From assembly GCA_037783545.1 (NCBI GenBank), contig JBBELK010000482.1, forward strand, positions 806,001 to 870,000: a stretch of 64,000 nucleotides of DNA, given 5' to 3'. Positions within the stretch are counted from its first letter, which is position 1. Each line of letters starts with the position of its first letter. Under the pieces are notes generated by a model, which ran no database searches, was not told the origin of the DNA, and worked only from the letters and a program-made list of their open reading frames with translations. The translations under genes were made by a program, and so were the position numbers. Source of the DNA: Henricia sp. BOLD:AAB3569. Taxonomy: Eukaryota > Echinodermata > Asteroidea > Spinulosida > Echinasteridae. This document shows positions 50,848 through 60,803 of this stretch, piece after piece.

Positions 50848-50997
50848 AATATGAAAATGTCACCCTTGCCAAGGTTACTGGGTCTGAACTAACAGCCAGT
50901 GAACTGTTTCCCTGCACTTTAGCAATGGACGTTTCAGATTCTCAGCGAATGTTTAGACCCAGTTACCTTGGCAACTGATGTCACACTTTAGTAGTCT
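50848..50997. mobile_element. MITE (ACTGGGTCT family), copy 3
   Basis: GCCAAGGTTACTGGGTCTGA faces GTTTAGACCCAGTTACCTTG, then GCAACTGATGTCACAC. Confidence 0.8.
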
Positions 50998-51277
50998 GTA
51001 TGCCCATCCTTAGTTGATTAGTCAGGAAGTTAGTCCAGGTGCAATGCAGTTGCTTATATTAATACCTCCATCATTGACCATCATGACCATAGAGCCAATG
51101 TGTCACTCGGCGGCTCATGCCGCATTTATTACTGTGCCATGCAGACAAGGGGTTGTAAGTATTATCGTAAAATTGTTGGGTTTGGATCTCAAATTTTGTC
51201 GTTGTGTTTGTTAAGTTTTGTTGTTAGATATTTCACCTCGCTTTTTTTACATACCTGTATTTGCTGTCGATAAACCT

Positions 51278-51480
51278 GTTCGGGTTTTATTTCACAAACA
51301 ATGGAATTAGCATACTCATTTAGTTTTGGTACAGCGGACCTTTGACATACTATGGACCGGTTCCTAATCCTATCACTTATTGCGGAATGCCATCTACTCG
51401 GGAACCAAACTATACGTCAAAGGTCCGCTGTACAAGAATATGCATGAGTATGCTAATTCCATTGTGTGCGAAAAACCCTG
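51278..51480. mobile_element. 200-bp palindromic MITE
   Basis: AATGGAATTAGCATACTCAT faces GAGTATGCTAATTCCATTG. Inner GTACAGCGGACCTTTGAC and GTCAAAGGTCCGCTGTAC. Related to 40740-40969. Confidence 0.8.
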
Positions 51481-51546
51481 ATCAGGTCTGTATTTAGTGG
51501 TAACGTGATAACAGTTCTAATGTTTCACATGTATTCTCAAAGCAAA

Positions 51547-51840
51547 GTTACATTGTTACCCCTGGTCATTGGGCTCAGTAATGCCATTCCTTAATCCTCA
51601 ACTCTCTGGGGAGTATGCAGTCACGTGCAGCTTATGTGCACAGGGAATATTAAACACATCACCTTTCACTACCTTTACAGGTACCCATTTGCTCCTGGGT
51701 AGAGAGAGGTAGATTGTGGCAAAATGCCTTGCCCAGGGGCACACATACCATGGACTGACTATGATGGGATTTGAACCCACAACCTGTGGATTTTACTAAG
51801 GTCTTGGGTTCAGTCCACTATACCTCTCGGCCATGGCGCC
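51547..51840 (-). repeat. Leu/Ser-tRNA-like SINE, intact copy
   Basis: Inverse of 16795-17690 without the MITE: CCCCTGGTCATTGGGCTCAG runs straight into TAATGCCATTCCTTAATCC. tRNA-like head GGCGCCATGGCCGAGAGGT (reverse strand). Confidence 0.8.
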
Positions 51841-51982
51841 ACACACTTTTTTCTAAATAACTGCTTTATATTTTCTCTCCTAATTTAAAGCGTTTTTTTT
51901 TTTACGTCAGATTTGAATTTGCTGATAGTAGATAATGTCATAGTGATTACTACCTATTTTATTCTCCAGTTAAGAATATAAG

Positions 51983-52104
51983 ATGACGTCTGAATCAGAC
52001 TTGGATGGAGATTTGCTACTGAAGAACGTCAGCAACATCAGGAAACGTCTTCTACACACCGAGAGGAATTTACAGATGTTACAAATACCCAGGGACAATT
52101 CTAG
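51983..52104 (+). CDS. CCDC18: CCDC18 exon 1 (first coding)
   Basis: 122 nt coding after 13 nt of UTR; donor GTGAGT; phase 2 out. MTSESDLDGDLLLKNVSNIR, then KRLLHTERNLQMLQIP. Confidence 0.85.
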
Positions 52105-55100
52105 GTGAGTACAAAATTGTATAGATGAGTACAGATAAGCAGTTATTTTGGGGAGGGGAGTTGGGAGACCGGGGCCGGTAGGCAAGATGGAAGTTATCAC
52201 AATTTTAATTCCGACTTTATGCACTTCATACTTCAAAATATTTGGGCATCCATGTGTAATTAAATCCATAGTCATAATAGATGTGGTCTTCTTTGCTTGA
52301 TTTTTTAAAACGAGATTACAAGTCGGTCATCACCTACAAAACATGAAAGTGGCTGAAAAATTGTTTTCCAGTGTTTTGCCATTTTTTTCTAGATCTACAC
52401 TTACTGATGATAAGTTATGTTCGGGACAAACAATTGTGACGGCTGACTAGTAAATTCTGACAATTGTTTTTTTTTTCTTTTTTAACCAATTTTTGTGATT
52501 TTATTTTAGGTCCATCATTTGCTACCTTCTATATTGCTTACTTTCTATCCTCTTTGATGAAACACATAAAATGCTTTCATTTAATTGTTTAATAACATTT
52601 TTCATACATTGTATAGCTCTTGAGTATCAATTTTTAAAGGAAACTCAATTTCCTTTGAGGAAAATGCTTTTCATTGTTGCAAATGGAGTTGCCATTCTAA
52701 GAGGAAGCTCCATTGTTATGCAGCAGGTGTTTTTTAATAAGATGCTGAGCAAATTAGCATATTTATTATGACACATAATTGTTGTATTTTCTTGCAATTT
52801 ATGCATACACCTCAGCTATGTCTCATTTGTGGTATACATATTGCGGTGTACATATAATATTTATAACCAAAAAAAGCAGTTTTTAACAGGATTAGTTTTT
52901 AATATTAAAGATGTTATCAGGGCAGGAAATTCGTCACTGAAAGGGCACTGCCATTTGTGTTTTTGGAGGAGTCTTTTGGAGTTTAAAAAGGGCACTTCCA
53001 TTAGAAAATGAAAAAGTCTATGGGAGAATTGCAAAAGGGCACCAAGGCCAAGACCAGGGGCCAATTTCATGGCGTTGCTAAGCACAAAAATTTGCTTAGC
53101 ACAGGATTTGTTTCCTTTATAAATTGGATTACAAGCCAAAATTACATGTAAACTTGTGTCCTTCGCAAGAGTAGCAGAATACCTTTTAATACAAATCACT
53201 TACAATTTTGGAAGGCAACCCATTTTTGCAAAATAAAGCAAATAAATCCTGTGCTAAGCAAATTTTTGTGCTTAGCAGCGCCATGAAATTGGCCCCAGGT
53301 GCAACAGAGGCAATGGCCTCCGTGGCCTCCGTTAATTTCAAGCCCTGTGTTATTTATTGCACATTAAAGGAAGGAACAATTAACACAAGAAAGGGTTGCC
53401 TAACTCTATACGCTTCATGTAAGTCGCCATCTTTTGCAGTTCGGCACTCAGACTTGAGAGGGTGTGAGTCAGGACACAACAGATTTTTTACATACTTCAC
53501 GGTGTATGGGAGTCGGGAAACAAGGCATCAATCTTGAAGTCATCCATGCAATCGTTGCATGGTTGACGTCGTACCTTTTCAAAATTTCAAATATGGTGCA
53601 GCACACAGTTGCATTAGTTGCAGAGTTATCATCAAAATGATTTGGTTGCCGTTGTTAAAAACAAGATTCTCTGATTCTCATGAAGGTTTATGCACCGGGC
53701 AATACATCGGTAATATTTTTGATTAAATTCTTCAAACAAGTGTCTTCCCTTCCTTTAAAACAAACATTCTGGATAAAAGACATTTTGATTTGTCCATGAA
53801 GTTGTGCTCTATACATCATCTCCAGCGTAACCCACTCTTTCCTTCATTGTAGGTATCCAGTTTCATCTGAGGAAAATTTGTTAGGGGACGAAGCCCTACG
53901 ATCTTTGACCCTAGATGACCTCACGGATGATGATTATTCAGACTACAGGACCAATGACAGAAAAATTGGGAATCGGTATAATTACCAAGGGGAATTAGGT
54001 GCTATGCAAGGGGTGCGCCACGGGGGTGTTTCACGCCCACTACGTGAACCTAGGAGTGTAAGTAATATTATTTTTTTGGGGGGAGGGGGTCGGGGGGCGT
54101 GGTGGGGGATTGTGTTGAGATCTTTTTTTAATTACATGTGTTTAATTTATGTAAAAGGCATCTTGATTTTTTTTTATTTGATTGGACAATGTATACATTT
54201 TGTCTGCCTTTTCTATGAGTCTTATCAAGCTGTGCAAATGTAACAAAAATTGACACTAGAAATAACTGATTTGTGCACCAAAATTCAAAACTATTTCTTA
54301 AAAAACCTTGCATTATTTTCTGAGGATGCTTGATTTTTTTAATAACTTGATTTTTTTTTAATAGTCTAAAGTCGTCTTAAAATTCAGAAGCAGAGATATT
54401 GATTGCAAATATGCCAATATTGTAAATTGGAAAATAAATTTTCCAAATTACACCTAAACCTATTTAAATCAGATTGCGTTTGGAGCCCTACATTCTGTAA
54501 CCGGGACGGACACTTGTGTTACATTAGGTCGTCCCAGTTACGAGCGTATATTGGAAATTTGTACACAGGGTTTATAAAAAGGCATGTTGTCACACTATTT
54601 GTAACCCTTTTTCAGCCTAAGTTAACTGAAACTTGTTTCTTTTATTTTGAGACCAGACAATGGTATTTTCTGGAAAATATGGTCTGTGTTGCCAAAATGC
54701 CACCTTTACCGTGGAAAGACTCATTTACATCACAATGCTGATCAAAATTGGCTTACCAAATCATATTTTGGCATCTCTGAAAATTATGGTGTGAGGTTAC
54801 TTAACTTACTCTCAATTCATTTTTGTCTACTTTTTGTATAAATAAACTGAAACAGTCAAAACTTCCTATTTTTTAAACAAATTTTCTTCATTTTCTTTCA
54901 TTAGTTTTAAGAACTGAATTGAAATAAATTTCAATAATTTTGTTTCAATCAGAATGTTACTGCACCAAGCTCCGTATCGTACGTGCAAGACATTGAAAAC
55001 GAGTCCCTCAGAAAGAAATTACAAGCACTCAGAGATGAAAACTCACAGCTCGTCACGAGTAACCACAAGATACTCAACGAGCTGGAGAGTGCTGGATACG

Positions 55101-58100
55101 AGCTACACTCAACCAGGAATCAGGTGAGTTTTGTCATTAGACTCATAAAGTTACTCAGTAACTCGAAGCTACTTAGTGAAATTACAAGCATTTTGTGACG
55201 AAAATTATGTTTGTTATGAGTAACCACAAGTTACTCAATGAGCTAGAGAGTGCTTGATACGAGCTTTACTCAACCAAGAGCCAGGTGAGTCATTAGACTC
55301 AACATATAAAGTTGAGCTACTCAGTGAAATTACATGCACTCCTTGATAAAAACTTGCAGCTCGTCATGAGTAACCGCAAGTTACTCAATGTTACAAAAGT
55401 TACTCAAACTTATTCACCTCCCTTCCTCCCCTCCAATCCAGCGCAGAAATAAAGAAAAACATGAGGTGATCGTCGCGCTTGACACAAGGCGTTCATACCG
55501 CTGAAGGTAATTTGCATAAACTCGTGCCACGTGAGGTCGCTGTTTACACTGGAGAAGCGCGCCACAGACCACGAACAGGCGTGTTTAAGCTCACGCCCTG
55601 GACTATCGATGAATGCCTAACCAAGGCTAGATAGAGCCCAGATTAACAGTGATTAACAGATAGAGCAAATATTAACAGTGTTGTCATTTTTGTTCAGTTG
55701 CAAGTTGTAACCAGTGAGCTGGAATCAACCAAGAATGAGGTGCCTTTACTTCGAAGCAAACTCTCTCAGCTTGAGTCCAGCATTCGACTTGATGGTGAAG
55801 CGCTCAGGTCAGACAGGCACATAAATAGTGAATTGTAGTCCAATGCCCACAGTGCTCTCTTAGTATTACATTTCTCATCGGGATTCGAACCCAAAACCTC
55901 TAATACGTGATTAGTAATGCCTCGAGGCGACTTTATATTTTGAGTAAACTTAGGAAAAATGGGGTTAAAGTTGAAGATCTTGTCTCAATCTATAAGACAT
56001 ATATCCTTTCAACACTTGAGTTTGGGGCAGTTGTGTGGACGTTAGGCATTACTGCAACCCAGGCTCATAGTATTGAACGAGTACAAAAGAGGGCGCTTCG
56101 TATAATTGATTACCCAACTGCATTATCTTATAATAACCTTCTGGAAAAATTTAATATTGACAGATTGTCGATTAGACCCACCATGCTAGCAACTCGTTTT
56201 GCCAAATCACTGTTTACTTCTCCTAGACATCGCCATTTCTTGCCCCAAACACGACAATTTACATCAGGTCGTAGTCTCAGGAATGGCAATCAAATTGATA
56301 TTCCTCGAGCAAGAACTCAGAGGTTCAGTCAGTCCCCCATACCTTACTTTGTGCAATTACTTAATAATGATTTACTTAACTCATAGGTTGTCTGTTTTTT
56401 TCATCTGGTTGTTCTCTGTTTTGTAACGTCGAGTGACAATGCTCATCTTTGTTGTGTGTTTTTTGTGCTTCAATTTGTTTCTCAGTTTAATCTTAATGGT
56501 GTTTTTTTTCTTCTATATTGTAAACCAAATGTTTTTAGTCTTTGACTTTTTATTTGGTCAATTTTAAATAAACCGATCAATGAATGAATGAATGAATACA
56601 ACGGGCAGATTGCTCTACCAACTGAGCTATGAGGCACAGTGGTATACTCCCTCAGGTTTTCCCCGAGACCTCTGACAACGCATCGCAAAATCAGTACACC
56701 TTGTGATGCGACTGTACAACATGTGCTATCGTGATCGGATCACAGATGTACGGCCGGCAAGATGTACGGCCGGCTTTGGACACACTTTCCAAACGATTAC
56801 ATGTAATATTTAAAAAGCCACAATGTATCCACGTAAATTTATTTCACTTTTACTTTAGGTCTGCGGATAAAAAACTTGTAGAATTTGAACAGGAGCTGCA
56901 AGACAACGATGCTGTCATCAAACAGAGCAGAGAGGAAATAAAAACGGTCAAGTCTGAGCTGTCTTACGAGGCCCAACATAAAAAACGGTCAGTGAAAACA
57001 CTTCAGTGCGCCTTTTGACAAGTAAATGTGATGCGCGTCGCTTTGAAAAAAATTGGCGTGGAGGGAATTTAGAGTAAAATGACGCACTGAAAATCACAGA
57101 ATTACCAAAACACTTTCTGCCTAGGATTATTCTGTGATTTTCAGTGCATAGATTCACTTTGAATTCCGTCCATGACGGTTTATCTCAAAGCGACATTTGT
57201 CGCAAATACGCACAAAAAGGCTCCTTGTGAATCCACCCTTAGGCCAATGAAATTAGATTACTAGTTTCTCGTCAGCACCCGCATGTGATTTTGACCCCAC
57301 ACCAAAAATTTTCATTATACAAAAATTTCACTGTTTTGCAAAAAAGGGGGAAAATCAGATGCAAACTACTCCCAAGCGAAACGTTTCCATTTTAGTTGTG
57401 CAATCGCGATCTGTGTTTTGCAGCTTTTGTGTTTATATTCAAATATATTGCTCTTTCATAACCAGACATCTCCTTTGTCATTTCCCATGATTTTGTCATC
57501 TCAACTTGTTCCTTCAAACATGAGCTTCCCGGTATAACTCAATGGAATTGATACTGGCACCAAACCATTTCTGGGCGAGTTTAGAGCCTTAATAATCACT
57601 TTCTAAATGGCACTTTGCGTACGTCTAAAGGGTTGTATTTGAATGAATAATTCATTATAATTAATAATTAATAATTTGATAAATGGCACACCAGTAAATA
57701 GGGCTCCCATAGGAACCAATGCTCAATGCCCCATTTTCAAAAATCATTTAAAAATACTCATAACTCTCTCAGCTTCTCAGGACAACAACCAAAAAACTCA
57801 TTGAAGTCCCATCTTTTCAATTCTGTTCAATTTTATGAGGCTAATCCGTCACTTTTATTCCCTAATTTCCACTTGAAACAAAACTACCCCTGCAACAGTG
57901 AAAATTGCTAAACAGACCAGCGTCCATTTTGGAACAAAGGCACATACGCTACTGGGCAAAATAGGGCCACTTTTAGGAGCTACATTGTCTAAAATGTTTG
58001 TAGTTGGAAGAAAAAATACCCCACTTAGGGGCGATAGTCATATTCTACACAAGACCACACTCGTTCAGCTCGCAATTCTCTCTAATATAAAATAATTTGA

Positions 58101-59352
58101 GGGCATACAAAATATTCATGAGCTCGGCGCACTGATCTCTGCCTATTTACTTGGGTGCACCCTGCAAGGTCTTAAAAAGTAGAGGGCAGCAAAGCAACAC
58201 GTAATACAAAGTGGTGTACACAGTAACACAATGTTTCCTTCGGCACAGGGAAGGTGTGTGATTTTGTTCTGTTTGCTTTTTGTCAATATTTTTAGGGTGG
58301 AAAATCAGCGGGACGAGGCTATGCGCAGTCTGGAAGACGTCACTGATCAGTTGAATGAATACAGAAACAAGACTATGGAGAAATTTAAACAGGTAAATGT
58401 TATGTCAAGTTGTGTAGCAGTGCTTTACTCGGCTTCCATCTTTGTGGCTCTGGTTCGAATCCTGTCGGGGTAAATATGCAGATGGGGATTTCAGTCCCTG
58501 CTTGATCATGTGGGTATTTCTCACATACTTTGGGGGTTTTCAAACGGGTAAACATAATGTCAACCTTCATAAGTTGACTTAGTGGTACTTTCCTCGCTTT
58601 CCACCTTTGTGGCCCGGGTTCGAATCCTGTCCGGGTCAATATGTGGATTGGGTTTTCATTCCTCACTTATTAATCCTTGGGTTTTCCCTACATACTGTGG
58701 GTTTTTTAAACATTTAAACATAATGTCAACCCGCACAAGTTGGTGTAGCAGTACTTTGCTTGCCTTCCACCTCTGCGAGCTAGGTTTAGATTTTTTGGTC
58801 AATGTATGGATTTTCAGTCCCCTCCTCAGCAACTGTGTATTTGATTTAAAGGCCCAGTGTATCATTTGCAATGACCCCAAAAAGTAATCGACGAGTTTAC
58901 AGGGGAAAAGTTCTGAAAGTAAAGATTGAATTAATAGCAACTACCCAATGAAAGGTTTCCGCTCAAAATGATATAATTTTACCAGAAAATAATCCGTAAA
59001 GATGAAATTATTTAGATAGTTTGCAAACGATTTACTTATTTTTGGTTTGCATCTACGCGGTCCAAAATGCATGGGCGCTGTGTACTGCATGTGCGTGTTC
59101 CAACGCGATACATTTTTATGGATCGCGCGCACACGCAGTATATGATGTGCATAACGCAAGCCACATAGTACCCGATCAACTGAGAACGAATATTTGAATA
59201 TTTGAAACCCCGCCAAGACCAGGAAAACGCATATGGAATTTCATGTTTTTTTTAAACGTGGTACATTTGTGGCACCTGTGCCCTTGAGCAAGGCACTCAA
59301 CCACACTTGCTCCCATTCCTGTAATTGGCGGTCCATCCGCTGTTGGATGTGG

Positions 59353-59383
<31 letters not shown>

Positions 59384-60768
59384 AAATAAAATTTGACAAA
59401 GCTGAAATTTCTTCAGATGAGTTTGTTGATGTATTTCTTTTGATTTATAGTGGTTTTATTCGCAGAATCGCTCAAAAACAGATCATCTACAGGGCCTTTA
59501 AATCCAAACTCTCAACACTAGTTTTGATCGAGAATTTATATTTTAACACGTTGACTGCCGACTACGAGTATACTCGTAGTAACAGGTGTACCGGATTCTG
59601 CCACTACGAGTATACTCGTGGAAAATGGGAACGCCCTCTGTGGAAACGCCCTGTGAAACTATGTTCGGCAGTCAACGTGTTTAATAAGAACATTGCATTA
59701 CTGTTTTTTGAACCGTACATTTAGTACCAGAGCAGTGAGGACCATCTTCGGGACAGCCTGCTACACTGTGATAAGGAGAGAGAAGAACTACTCGAGAAGG
59801 CTACGGCTCTGGAAGGGGAACTCCAAGATGCCAGGGAAAGCATCAGGTAAATGAAAAATAATTCATTTCAACTAAATTGTAAATGTTGAAATCTGTAAAT
59901 GTGAAAAGCTTTGCTATTTCCAAGCTTAGATCAGCACAACTCTTCCGTTAATATTTGTGGCCCCTAACGTGGGACACTTCAATTTTCTTTCTCTCTTGGA
60001 GTAAAGAACAATGCTACTCTCACAGTTACTCTGACAATGTTACTCTCACATTGTTACTCTCACAGTTACTCTGACAATGTTACTCTGACAATGTTACTCT
60101 CACAGTTACTCTGACAATGTTACTCTGACAATGTTACTCTGACAATGTTACTCTGACAATGTTACTCTGACAATGTTACTCTCACAGTTACTCTCACAAT
60201 GTTACTCTCACATTTACTCTCACAATGTTACTCTCACAGTTACTCTGACAATGTTACTCTCACAGTTACTCTGACAATGTTACTCTCACAGTTACTCCCT
60301 CAGGAGCAGCTTTTGTTACAAGGGACCTAGTTTTCTTAATTCACTTCCATCTGACATCCGCAATGCTTCTTCATACATCACATTTAAAAATAAACTAAAA
60401 CACTATTTGAAAAATAATCAATAATGCTATTAGCTGCTCCTGAGGGGTGTGAAGTGCAACTTATTTTGTGTTATGTTTGTTACTTGTGTCTTGTTTGTGT
60501 TTGTTTCTGTCTTGTATGTATGTTTCTGTCTGTGGTATGTTCGGTTCTTCAAACTATAATTGTGCAATATAAATGTGTAATGTGTTTATTGTTATTTTAT
60601 CTGTTTTATGTGTACGTGTATTTGAGGGCCCCTTTAAAGTCAGCTTTTTTAGCTGTAAGGGTCACCCTCTCAAAATAAAGTTTTTAATAAAGTTAAAAGG
60701 AAATTAAGCTCTCAAAACCTTTATCAATTCATAAATTTCAAGACAGATTACATGATTGGAAAACCTAT

Positions 60769-60803
<35 letters not shown>

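Larger units (their letters stand above)
46661..51969. other. RPL5/CCDC18 divergent interval (5' exons and promoters expected here)
   Basis: RPL5 exon 1 and the 5'-UTR exon(s) of CCDC18 must lie here or beyond. Candidate RPL5 first exons are ATG|GTATAAG at 49044-49046 (leader CTTTTCGTTTTTGG is TOP-like) and ATGATG|GTAAGA at 49419-49424; neither supplies the usual Gly. The remainder is repeats listed separately. The short plus-strand frame at 49372 (ATGGCGGATTCAG) is not recognised. Confidence 0.5.
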
